From positions 1 through 8,623 of the forward strand of contig SBBD01000019.1 of assembly GCA_005239845.1 (NCBI GenBank): a DNA stretch of 8,623 bases, read 5' to 3'. The stretch's first letter is position 1. Each line of letters opens with the position of its first letter. Below the pieces are notes generated by a model. The model saw only the letters and a program-made list of their open reading frames with translations. It made no database searches and had not been told where the DNA came from. The DNA is from an archaeon. Lineage in GTDB: Archaea > Micrarchaeota > Micrarchaeia > Norongarragalinales > SBBD01. This document shows, in pieces, positions 1-6,312 of this stretch. The position numbers were made by a program, and so were the translations under genes.

Positions 1-442
1 ATACGGAACCGCACTTGCGGCACACTTTTTCCTTGTGCTTCCAGTTCAGCTCAAAGTCGGTGGAGCCGCAGTCCGGACAGGCCTTGATTTCCGAGCGGTG
101 AAAGTCCTTCCAGCCCTCCTTGCCTTCTCTTCCCACAAACGAAGTGTGGGAATAGGCGACGCGCTCTCTTTCCGAGGCATAGGAAGAAGGTGTTCCGTGG
201 GAAAGCGGGCTTGAAGATGCGGCTGAAGGAGGAGATACAGCGGATGGGGCGAACGGCTTGGATGGCGAGGATGCTGTTGATAGCTTCGTGGGACCGGTTG
301 GGGAAAAGCGCGAGCCTGGAGCGCCAAACTTCTTGTCGAACGCCCTCCGGATCTTGCGCGAGCTGCAGCGGGGACAGTTCAGGGGATCGTCCGCTTCAAA
401 CTCGAGACGGCAATTCTCACAGGCATACCGGAGTTGTCTCAT
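1..442 (-). CDS. Protein with two zinc ribbons, partial (C-terminus beyond window)
   Basis: The frame opens with ATG at 442 and stays open through base 1, giving 147 visible residues with no stop. Seen: an N-terminal treble of C8-x2-C11 and C23-x2-C26 forms a short zinc ribbon. Residues about 45-90 are a Ser/Pro/Ala-rich, probably disordered linker. A second ribbon follows with C122-x2-C125 and C141-x2-C144. The second ribbon's spacing (15 residues between the cysteine pairs) and its CPDCGS / CRKCGSV borders resemble the TFIIB/TFB N-terminal ribbon. Known: such ribbons bind RNA polymerase or nucleic acid. Inference: a nucleic-acid or polymerase-associated protein; whether TFB cyclin folds follow cannot be seen. 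It lies 48 bases downstream of the ATP-cone gene on the same strand. No strong Shine-Dalgarno motif precedes the ATG. Alternative: an unrelated archaeal zinc-ribbon protein. The coding call is firm; the function is not. Confidence 0.8.
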   Translation of the reverse strand, partial: MRQLRYACENCRLEFEADDPLNCPRCSSRKIRRAFDKKFGAPGSRFSPTGPTKLSTASSPSKPFAPSAVSPPSAASSSPLSHGTPSSYASERERVAYSHTSFVGREGKEGWKDFHRSEIKACPDCGSTDFELNWKHKEKVCRKCGSV

Positions 443-490
443 AAGAAAAACGCTCTTTCGCACAGCCCTTAATTCTAGTAAAAAGCATGG

Positions 491-775
491 TTAAAAAGGG
501 TTTAGAAAGCGTTTTTGGTGCTTGGAATACTCCTCGTAGGAGCGCGCGAGCGACTCGTCCCTCTCTTTCAGCACCAACGCCACTTCCTCTTTTATGGCCC
601 ACGACGTGATCATTCCTCTGCTCGCACGGCCCTGAAGCTTGGGGTAAACGGCGGCGAACACGTCCTCCGCCAGTCCTTCCGAACCTCCCGCGGCCACGAT
701 GCTTTTCTTGATTTTTTGCGCAGAAAAAGGCTCGGAGGAACCGTCGAACTTGCGAACGGAAACGAGGTCTTGCAA
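491..775 (-). CDS. Stand-alone ATP-cone domain protein
   Basis: A 94-residue protein made almost entirely of one ATP-cone. Seen: V7-R-K-F-D-G12 matches the V-x-K-x-D-G strand that opens the domain, followed by EPFSAQKIKKSI (15-26), where family members have a P-F-x-x-x-K-I stretch. The end, with ARSYEEY around 77-83, matches the usual closing helix. Known: ATP-cones bind ATP/dATP and act as allosteric switches in ribonucleotide reductases and in the repressor NrdR. Here there is no reductase domain and no zinc ribbon in the same chain. The start is TTG: the frame upstream reaches a TGA at 796-794 with no ATG or GTG, and a good Shine-Dalgarno motif sits 7 bases before the TTG. It lies 44 bases after the epimerase-like gene and 48 before the zinc-ribbon gene, so co-transcription is likely. 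Inference: a small nucleotide-sensing regulator. Domain call fairly sure, role open. Confidence 0.82.
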   Translation of the reverse strand: MQDLVSVRKFDGSSEPFSAQKIKKSIVAAGGSEGLAEDVFAAVYPKLQGRASRGMITSWAIKEEVALVLKERDESLARSYEEYSKHQKRFLNPF

Positions 776-782
776 AAGCCAT

Positions 783-791
783 CCACCTTCC
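783..791 (-). promoter_or_regulatory. Shine-Dalgarno site deciding a TTG start
   Basis: The minus strand reads GGAAGGTGG here, followed by 7 bases and then TTG at 775. An ATG at 783-781 overlaps this purine stretch but is in another frame, where it opens a frame without recognisable domains. The spacing, together with the ATP-cone similarity running to within a few residues of the TTG, supports TTG as the start. Confidence 0.6.
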
Positions 792-819
792 TTTCAAACC
801 GAAAACAACTTCTTGCACT

Positions 820-1848
820 TCAACGTTCTCTTTTCAAGAAATGAACAAAACGGCGAACGCCTTCCTTGAAGGAAACAGCGGGGTGGAAGCCCAGGCCTTT
901 TTTTGCCTTCGAAATGTCGTAGCGCCGCTCTTCGCAAAGCGTATGCAAATATTCCTTATAAAATCTTTGTCTCTTGCCCAGCAAGCGGTCCTTCCATGCA
1001 AGCAGGGAAAACGCGTGGGAGGCAACGGAGAAGGAAACATGGCGGCGGGGAGGAGGGACGCCTAGCGCGTTTGCAAATCCCGTCAACAGTTCTTTTTGCG
1101 TCAGTTGCTCTCCCGACGTAACGATAAAGGACTGCCGTCCGTTTTTGCACTCGAGAGCCAAAACCAAAGCCTGCACCAAATCGTTTACGTGAATAAAGGC
1201 GACATGGTTTTCTGCATTTCCAATAAAGGGAAGCCTGGCTTTCTTGAGGAGGTGGGCAACGAGGGAAAATCCTGGTGTGAACCCAGGACCGTATACGATG
1301 GGCGGCCTGATAATAATATAGTCCAGTCTGCTGTGCTCGAGCGCTTTTTCAGCTAGGAGCTTGCTTCTTCCATAAGCGTTGGTTGGAGCCGGAAGAGTAT
1401 GCTCGTTGATCCAGTCTCCTTCCGCCAGTTTTACTCCTCGGTAGATGGAAGTGGAGGAAACGAACACGAAGCGCTGCACGTGCTTCAATTCGGCGGCCAT
1501 GACCAAGCGGAGCGTGGCCTCGTAGTTGGCCTTCATTAGCACCTGTTCGGAGGCCCCGTAGTCCACCAAGCCCGCCAAGTGCACGACAGATGAAATGCCG
1601 TTGCAGGCTTCCGCCAAACCAATAAAATCATCGGCAAGCAAATCGTGTTCCACCACCTGAACCCTAGAGCCAAACAACGAGCGCGCTTTCTCGTTTTCTC
1701 CAGGAAAGACCAAGAGCCGGAGCTTATTTTGGTAGCGCTTTCTCTCGAGGAGCCTCCCCACCAGTAAGCGGCCCAGGCGCCCCGTGGCTCCCGTAACCAA
1801 CACCAGGCTCGCGCGACTCTTGGTTTTTGCAGGCGGTTTTTTAGGCAT
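820..1848 (-). CDS. NAD(P)-dependent epimerase/dehydratase, extended SDR family
   Basis: A 342-residue extended short-chain dehydrogenase/reductase, a usual length for the family. Seen: after a basic, proline-containing N-terminal stretch of about 13 residues, the Rossmann motif TGATGRLG lies at 19-26. An acidic residue at the end of a later strand (D69) could contact the adenine. HLAG is at 90-93, the catalytic serine/threonine region FVSSTSIY at 129-136, and the Y-x-x-x-K pair at Y159/K163. RPPIVYGPG at 181-189 is the conserved strand that positions the substrate. The C-terminal part (about 300-335, with YDISKAKKGLGF) is the typical substrate-domain end. Known: such enzymes act on NDP-sugars, sterol-like or other carbonyl substrates. 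The substrate cannot be read from the sequence. The start is the first ATG after a TATA box whose predicted start site is about 9 bases upstream. It heads the ATP-cone and zinc-ribbon genes. A cytoplasmic enzyme, possibly of envelope sugar metabolism (inference). Confidence 0.9.
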   Translation of the reverse strand: MPKKPPAKTKSRASLVLVTGATGRLGRLLVGRLLERKRYQNKLRLLVFPGENEKARSLFGSRVQVVEHDLLADDFIGLAEACNGISSVVHLAGLVDYGASEQVLMKANYEATLRLVMAAELKHVQRFVFVSSTSIYRGVKLAEGDWINEHTLPAPTNAYGRSKLLAEKALEHSRLDYIIIRPPIVYGPGFTPGFSLVAHLLKKARLPFIGNAENHVAFIHVNDLVQALVLALECKNGRQSFIVTSGEQLTQKELLTGFANALGVPPPRRHVSFSVASHAFSLLAWKDRLLGKRQRFYKEYLHTLCEERRYDISKAKKGLGFHPAVSFKEGVRRFVHFLKRER

Positions 1849-1876
1849 AGGGAACGCTGCAAAGGAGTGGACGTCC

Positions 1877-1890
1877 TAATATATAATTAA
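1877..1890 (-). promoter_or_regulatory. TATA box for the epimerase-like gene
   Basis: The minus strand reads TTAATTATATATTA, the most AT-rich stretch between carB and the epimerase-like gene. Its centre is about 35 bases before the ATG at 1848. With the archaeal spacing of about 26 bases to the start site, transcription would begin near 1857 and leave a leader of roughly 9 bases. There is no Shine-Dalgarno motif in that leader, which fits a near-leaderless message. This suggests the three-gene unit is transcribed separately from carAB. Confidence 0.6.
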
Positions 1891-1914
1891 TTCACGTTGG
1901 AAATTACTTCACGT
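1891..1914 (-). repeat. Two direct ACGTGAA repeats, 17 bases apart, upstream of a TATA box
   Basis: ACGTGAA occurs on the minus strand at 1914-1908 and again at 1897-1891. The second copy abuts the AT-rich TATA stretch. This is where archaeal activators or repressors often bind. A repeat this short can arise by chance, so its role as an operator is only a suggestion. Confidence 0.3.
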
Positions 1915-1928
1915 GGAGAGGAGTACAA

Positions 1929-4900
1929 TCATGAGGAGGCCTTGGAGAGCACGGGCTTCCCATCGTGCAGCTCGTTGAGGGAAATGGGGGAAGGAAGACG
2001 GCGCACTTTTTTGAGGCATTTGGCCAGCGTCAGGGCCGCATAGGCGCTGGTGAAGCACGGCACTTTTTTTTGCACAGCCATTTTTCTTATTTCGGGAGGG
2101 GTAGCGAGGCTTGTACGGCTGCGGATTCCGTCCACCACCAGTGAAACCGTTCCATCCCTTACCTGTTTGACGGCCTCCGAAACGGAAAGGCCGCTTATCA
2201 CTTTCATTCCTGCTTCCCGGAACGCGTTCGAAATCGATTTGCCCCATTTGCCGCAATTTCCGACGAGCACGGTCTTGCCGAACGAGTGTCCTGCCGCCAG
2301 CTGCGCCTTCAGGAACGCCTCCTCGAAAGACGGGGCGATGGCCATGACTTCGCCCGTGCTCTTCATTTCCGGGGAAAGCACCGGGTCCACTTGCGGAAAG
2401 CGGTAGAAGGGAAAAACGGGAACCTTGACGGCGAAAAAGCCTTTCGGAGGGACTAGTTCATGATCAAAATCATCAAAATAAGCGGAAAGTTTTTCTCCCA
2501 CTTGCACGCATGCCGCAATCTTGGCCAGGGGAACGCCCGTAGCCTTGCTCAAGTAAGGAATGGTCCGGGAAGCGCGCGGGTTGACTTCCAGCACGTACAC
2601 GTCGTCGCCCTTGACCGCCAGCTGGATGTTGACAAGGCCCACGATTTTCAACGAACGGCAAATGGCTTTCGTGTACGTGCGGATTTTTGCAAGCGCTTCC
2701 TCGGAAACGCGGCGCGTGGGAATCACGCACGAGGAGTCTCCCGAGTGCACGCCGGCCTCCTCGATCTGCTCCATAATGCCCGCAATCTTCGTCTGCAGTC
2801 CGTCGGAAAGCGCGTCCACATCCAACTCCACGGCATCTTCCAAGAAGCGGTCCATCACGATGGCATAGTTGCCGGAGACGAACAGGGCCTCGTCCACGAT
2901 GTTCAGCAACTGCGACTCGTCGTACACGATTTCCATGGCCCTTCCTCCCAACACGTACGAGGGGCGCACGAGCAACGGGTAGGAAATGCTGCGGGAAATG
3001 CCCAAGGCTTCCTCTCTCGAAAAGGCGGTGCCGCTTTCCACGATGGGAATCCGGAGCTGCTGCATCAGGCGCTTGAAGCGCTTGCGGTTCTGGGAAGCGT
3101 CGATAGCGTCAATGCTCGTACCCAGAATGGGAATGTGGTTCTCGTGCAGGGGCAGCGCCAAGTTGACGGCGGTTTGCCCCCCAAACTGTACGAGCACACC
3201 CTCGACGCCCCCCTCCTTTTCCAGCACGTGCAGCACGTCTTCCGTCGCCAAGGGCTCGAAATAGAGCTTGTCCGCAATGTCGAAGTCCGTGCTCACCGTT
3301 TCCGGGTTGTTGTTGATGACGAGGGTCTCAAACCCTTTTTCCTTCAAGGCCAGCACGGCATGCACCGTGCAATAGTCGAATTCAATGCCCTGTCCGATGC
3401 GAATGGGGCCGGAACCCAGGATGGCCACCTTCCTCTTTTTCTGGGGGGGCAGCAACTGCGATTCGTCCTCGCCATCGAACGAAGAATAATAATAGGGAGT
3501 CAAAGCGGGAAACTCGGCGGAACACGTGTCCACCATCTTGAAAACGGGGGCCAGGTTTTGCTGCTTGCGCAAAAAGCGCAGCGTGGAAGTGGAAATCCCG
3601 GAAGCAGCGCTAATATCATAGTCGGAAAAACCGAGGTGCTTGGCTTGCTTGAGCTGCTGAAACCCTTCCGTATCCGCTTTCAAAGACGTCAGAGCCTTTT
3701 CCGTCTTGGCCACGTGCTCCAAGCGTTCCAGAAACCACGGGTGAATGCGGGTCTCCCTTGCAAGCTGCTCGACGGTCCGGCGGCCTTGCGCCAGGAGTTC
3801 CTTCATCGCCAACAAACGCAATTCGTTGGGCTGCAGCCAGCGCTGGAGTTCTTCAGGGTTATCAAAATTGAATTTGGTGAAGACGCGAAGCTCCAGGGAA
3901 CGGAGGGCTTTCTGCAGGCATTCTTCAAACGAGCGCGCGATGGCCATGACTTCGCCCGTGCTCCGCATCATGGTGCCTATACCCCGCGAGGCGCGCAGCT
4001 TTTCAAACGGCCACTTGGGAATTTTCAGCACCACGTAATCCAGCGCAGGCTCGAAGGCCGCGGACTTGCCCGTAATCTGGTTCTCAATCTCATGCAAACG
4101 ATACCCTAATGCGATTTTGGTGGCGACTCGGGCAATGGGGTATCCCGTGGCTTTGGATGCGAGTGCGGAAGAGCGGGAAGTGCGAGGGTTGACTTCTACA
4201 ACCCAGTAGCCTCCCTTTCGCTGGTCCAACGCAAACTGGATATTGCATGCCCCCACCACCCCCAACGCCCGCACAATCTTAATTGAGGCGGCCCGAAGGA
4301 AATGATACTCTTTATCCGTCAACGTTTGGGAAGGAGCCACGACGATGCTTTCCCCCGTGTGCACGCCCATGGGGTCCAGGTTTTCCATGTTGCAGATGGT
4401 AATACAGTTGTCTTCCGCGTCCCGCACCACTTCGTACTCGAGTTCCGCAAGGCCTTCCAGGCTCTTCTCCAACAGCGCCGAATGCGTGCCGCTGGCCTGC
4501 AGGGCCCGCTCCACCATCGGCAAAAAGTCTTTTTCTTCCCTCACAATGCCGGAACCCGTGCCCCCCAAAGCAAAATCGGGACGAATAATGAGAGGCAATC
4601 CCAGTTTTTTGAGAGCCTCCTTTGCCTCAGTTGCGCTTTTTACCTGCATGCTTTCCGGCACCGGTTCTCCGATTTTCTTCATGAGGTCCCTGAATTTCTC
4701 CCTATCTTCAGCAAGATAGATGGTTTCGATGCTCGTTCCCAAGACCTGCACCTTGAGCTTTTCCAATATCGGCTTCAAGGCGACCGCCAAGTTCAGCCCC
4801 GTCTGGCCGGCCATCGTTGGAATCAGGGCGTCGGGCTTCTCTTTCTCTAGGATGAGCGCCACTGTTTCCTCGCGCAGGGGCTCGACGTAGATGCGGTCCG

Positions 4901-5084
4901 CGAACTCGAAGTCCGTCTGGATGGTGGCCGGATTGCTGTTCACCAACAGGACTTCGATGCCCTCTTCTTTGAGCGCTTTGCAGCACTGCGTTCCCGAATA
5001 ATCGAATTCCGCGGCTTGGCCAATAACAATGGGGCCGCTTCCAATCACGAGCACTTTCTTTGGCAGGTGGCGAGGGAGGGTCAT
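1929..5084 (-). CDS. carB: Carbamoyl-phosphate synthase large subunit
   Basis: 1051 residues, slightly shorter than the usual ~1070. The enzyme joins bicarbonate, ammonia from CarA and two ATP into carbamoyl phosphate for pyrimidines and arginine. Seen: two homologous ATP-grasp halves. The first begins GSGPIVIGQAAEFDYSG (15-31), with MGVHTGES (239-246) and EVNPRTSRSS (297-306). The oligomerisation segment covers about 400-545, including IHPWFLERLE and VDTCSAEF. The second half begins GSGPIRIGQGIEFDYC (557-572), with EVNPRASRT (833-841). STGEVMAIA occurs at the end of each half (375 and 909). The last domain (about 935-1051) should be the MGS-like allosteric domain, but it is shorter than usual and lacks the T-x-x-T and N-T-T residues that bind UMP/IMP in the E. 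coli enzyme. The ATG lies inside the carA stop (ATGA), implying translational coupling. Identity is certain; altered regulation is inferred. Confidence 0.98.
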   Translation of the reverse strand: MTLPRHLPKKVLVIGSGPIVIGQAAEFDYSGTQCCKALKEEGIEVLLVNSNPATIQTDFEFADRIYVEPLREETVALILEKEKPDALIPTMAGQTGLNLAVALKPILEKLKVQVLGTSIETIYLAEDREKFRDLMKKIGEPVPESMQVKSATEAKEALKKLGLPLIIRPDFALGGTGSGIVREEKDFLPMVERALQASGTHSALLEKSLEGLAELEYEVVRDAEDNCITICNMENLDPMGVHTGESIVVAPSQTLTDKEYHFLRAASIKIVRALGVVGACNIQFALDQRKGGYWVVEVNPRTSRSSALASKATGYPIARVATKIALGYRLHEIENQITGKSAAFEPALDYVVLKIPKWPFEKLRASRGIGTMMRSTGEVMAIARSFEECLQKALRSLELRVFTKFNFDNPEELQRWLQPNELRLLAMKELLAQGRRTVEQLARETRIHPWFLERLEHVAKTEKALTSLKADTEGFQQLKQAKHLGFSDYDISAASGISTSTLRFLRKQQNLAPVFKMVDTCSAEFPALTPYYYSSFDGEDESQLLPPQKKRKVAILGSGPIRIGQGIEFDYCTVHAVLALKEKGFETLVINNNPETVSTDFDIADKLYFEPLATEDVLHVLEKEGGVEGVLVQFGGQTAVNLALPLHENHIPILGTSIDAIDASQNRKRFKRLMQQLRIPIVESGTAFSREEALGISRSISYPLLVRPSYVLGGRAMEIVYDESQLLNIVDEALFVSGNYAIVMDRFLEDAVELDVDALSDGLQTKIAGIMEQIEEAGVHSGDSSCVIPTRRVSEEALAKIRTYTKAICRSLKIVGLVNIQLAVKGDDVYVLEVNPRASRTIPYLSKATGVPLAKIAACVQVGEKLSAYFDDFDHELVPPKGFFAVKVPVFPFYRFPQVDPVLSPEMKSTGEVMAIAPSFEEAFLKAQLAAGHSFGKTVLVGNCGKWGKSISNAFREAGMKVISGLSVSEAVKQVRDGTVSLVVDGIRSRTSLATPPEIRKMAVQKKVPCFTSAYAALTLAKCLKKVRRLPSPISLNELHDGKPVLSKASS
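2335..2361 (-). repeat. 27-base repeat, copy in the second half of carB
   Basis: This stretch is identical base for base to 3937-3963. It encodes STGEVMAIA, a motif shared by the two halves of every CarB. The protein identity is expected from the ancient internal duplication; perfect identity of all nine codons, including third positions, is less expected. Confidence 0.85.
3937..3963 (-). repeat. 27-base repeat, copy in the first half of carB
   Basis: Partner of 2335-2361 in the same orientation, encoding STGEVMAIA at residues 375-383. The match ends abruptly on both sides, although the protein stays similar (RSTGEVMAIARSFEE versus KSTGEVMAIAPSFEE). Confidence 0.85.
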
Positions 5085-6187
5085 AGTAATTTCACGAATT
5101 CGTCGAAAAGATAATTGGAGTCCTTGGGGCCGCAGGAGCCTTCCGGATGGAACTGGCAGGAAAAAACAGGAAGCTCACGGTGGCGGAGGCCTTCGTTGGT
5201 GCCATCGTTGCAGTTTTCAAAGAGGGGCTTCACAGAAGAAGGCAAGTCCTTAACGGCATAACCATGGTTCTGCGACGTGATGAAGACTTTTCCGGTCTCC
5301 ACGTTGCGGACGGCGTGGTTGCTGCCCCGGTGCCCGAATTTGAGCTTGTAGGTCTTCCCTCCTAGAGCCAGGGCCAGCACCTGGTGCCCCAAGCAAATGC
5401 CGAACACGGGCTTTTTTCCCAAGAGCGCGCGGGCGGTCTCCACGGTTCCCTTCATGCGCGCCGGGTCGCCGGGCCCATTGGAAAAAACGACGCCATCCAC
5501 CCCTTCCTTCAAAATTTCTTTAGCGGAAGCGTCGTAGGGAAAAACGGTTACGTCCAGCTTTCTCTTCAGCAGCTCATTCAACATGCTGGCTTTGGCTCCG
5601 CAGTCCACAAAAGCCACTTTTTTCTTCGCCCCCTTGACGGAGAAACGTTCCGCTTTCTTGGGGCTTACGAGGGGCACAAAATCGAGGTTGGAATAGGCAA
5701 ACGAGTTCACTTTTTCCAGCAAACCGGCGACGTGTTCCTCTACTGGAATGCGTTCATCTCTCACGGCCACGGCGCAGGGCATGACGCCCCTTTCTCTTAC
5801 TTTGCTTACGATGGAGCGCGTATCCACTCCGTCTATCCCGGGCACGTGCTGGGCATGGAGCCATTCGCTCAACGTTTCCTTGGAGGAATAATGGGAATAG
5901 AACGGAGAGGATTCTCTGCAAACCACGGCTTCCACGTGGATTTTCCTGGATTCGCTGTCTTTTTCGTTGATGCCGTAGTTGCCCTGCAGCGGATAGGCGA
6001 ACGTGAGCACCTGTCCGGCATAGGACGGGTCCGTCAGCGCCTCCTGGTAGCCCGTCATGGAGGTGTTGAAGACGAGTTCGCCGACCGCCGTCTTTTCGGA
6101 GCCGAAGTGCCTTCCCGAGAAAAAGGAGCCGTCCTGCAGCACGAGAAGGGCCTCACGCGCACTAAGCCCTCTTTCTGGAAAAACCAT
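5081..6187 (-). CDS. carA: Carbamoyl-phosphate synthase small (glutaminase) subunit
   Basis: 368 residues, near the usual ~380. It hydrolyses glutamine and passes ammonia to CarB through the intersubunit tunnel. Seen: the N-terminal CarA-specific domain covers about 10-150, with LVLQDGSFFSG (15-25), GELVFNTSMTGYQEALTDPS (36-55) and GNYGIN (69-74). The class I glutamine amidotransferase domain covers about 190-368. Its nucleophile is Cys265 in GICLGHQ, with FSNGPGDP (235-242) before it and SQNHGYAV (305-312) after it. His347 and Glu349 in FHPE complete the triad. All catalytic residues are present. The stop overlaps the carB ATG by four bases, so the two form one operon with carA first. The ATG at 6187 has no Shine-Dalgarno motif but lies about 35 bases below an AT-rich box, consistent with a short leader. 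Alternative starts are not needed. Cytoplasmic. Identity is certain. Confidence 0.97.
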   Translation of the reverse strand: MVFPERGLSAREALLVLQDGSFFSGRHFGSEKTAVGELVFNTSMTGYQEALTDPSYAGQVLTFAYPLQGNYGINEKDSESRKIHVEAVVCRESSPFYSHYSSKETLSEWLHAQHVPGIDGVDTRSIVSKVRERGVMPCAVAVRDERIPVEEHVAGLLEKVNSFAYSNLDFVPLVSPKKAERFSVKGAKKKVAFVDCGAKASMLNELLKRKLDVTVFPYDASAKEILKEGVDGVVFSNGPGDPARMKGTVETARALLGKKPVFGICLGHQVLALALGGKTYKLKFGHRGSNHAVRNVETGKVFITSQNHGYAVKDLPSSVKPLFENCNDGTNEGLRHRELPVFSCQFHPEGSCGPKDSNYLFDEFVKLL

Positions 6188-6199
6188 CAGAATCAGGAA

Positions 6200-6213
6200 G
6201 GGTTAAAGAACCC
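6200..6213 (-). promoter_or_regulatory. Inverted repeat between the carA AT-rich box and its ATG
   Basis: The minus strand reads GGGTT, CTTT, AACCC: a perfect 5-base inverted repeat around a 4-base centre, 13 bases before the carA ATG. If the AT-rich box at 6219-6226 is the promoter, this lies between it and the predicted start site near 6197, a position where a repressor would block initiation. In a longer transcript it would be a small hairpin next to the start codon. Either role is inference; a 5-base arm can be chance. Confidence 0.35.
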
Positions 6214-6216
6214 AGA

Positions 6217-6228
6217 GCTTTAAAAATC
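6217..6228 (-). promoter_or_regulatory. Candidate TATA box for carAB
   Basis: The minus strand reads GATTTTTAAAGC. Its centre is about 35 bases before the carA ATG at 6187, which would give a start site near 6197 and a leader of about 10 bases. The match to an archaeal TATA box is moderate; a stronger box at 6284-6292 could also serve this strand. Confidence 0.45.
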
Positions 6229-6248
6229 GTACGCCTCCGCCCAAAAGA

Positions 6249-6257
6249 AAAAAAAAG
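6249..6257. other. Nine-base A/T homopolymer tract in the divergent intergenic region
   Basis: A run of nearly unbroken A on the plus strand (T on the minus strand), flanked by CAAAAG on the left and GCG on the right. In archaea a T-run in the non-template strand can end transcription, so minus-strand transcripts starting further right could stop or pause here. It could equally be a flexible spacer between two promoters. Confidence 0.4.
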
Positions 6258-6262
6258 CGTAA

Positions 6263-6286
6263 AACCATTCCCGCACGCCAACCATT
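6263..6286 (+). repeat. Two direct AACCATT repeats, 17 bases apart, at a promoter
   Basis: AACCATT occurs at 6263-6269 and 6280-6286, and the second copy runs into the TATA box of the membrane-protein operon. It may be a regulator site, but the unit is short and chance is plausible. Confidence 0.25.
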
Positions 6287-6292
6287 TTATAA
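6284..6292 (+). promoter_or_regulatory. TATA box for the membrane-protein operon
   Basis: ATTTTATAA lies with its centre about 25 bases before the ATG at 6313, the distance archaea use between TATA box and transcription start. Transcription would therefore begin at or next to the start codon, giving a leaderless message, which agrees with the lack of a Shine-Dalgarno motif. The box reads TTATAAAAT on the other strand and could also fire toward carA. Confidence 0.6.
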
Positions 6293-6312
6293 GCTCCAAC
6301 CGTAATGGCTAC

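Noticed and set aside
443..490. Possible promoter (TTTTTACTAGAA, about 475-486) before the zinc-ribbon gene
   Set aside because: The match to a TATA box is weak and the gap is short enough for read-through from the ATP-cone gene; too little support to list as a feature.
417..818. Minus-strand open frame of 133 codons overlapping the ATP-cone gene
   Set aside because: Arg-rich with no domain; it overlaps the clear ATP-cone frame and the start of the zinc-ribbon gene. Its internal ATG at 783 lies inside the Shine-Dalgarno stretch used by the TTG start.
2460..4109. Long plus-strand open frame of 549 codons
   Set aside because: It lies wholly within carB on the opposite strand, has no domain I recognise, is rich in His/Gln/Arg as frame shadows of GC-rich genes are, and the CarB reading is certain.
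5092..5106. Palindrome ACGAATTCGT near the end of carA
   Set aside because: It falls in codons for the conserved C-terminal DEFV region and has no regulatory position except ahead of a translationally coupled gene; best explained as chance.
5384..6223. Plus-strand open frame of 279 codons opposite carA
   Set aside because: An antisense shadow of carA, whose catalytic motifs are intact on the minus strand.
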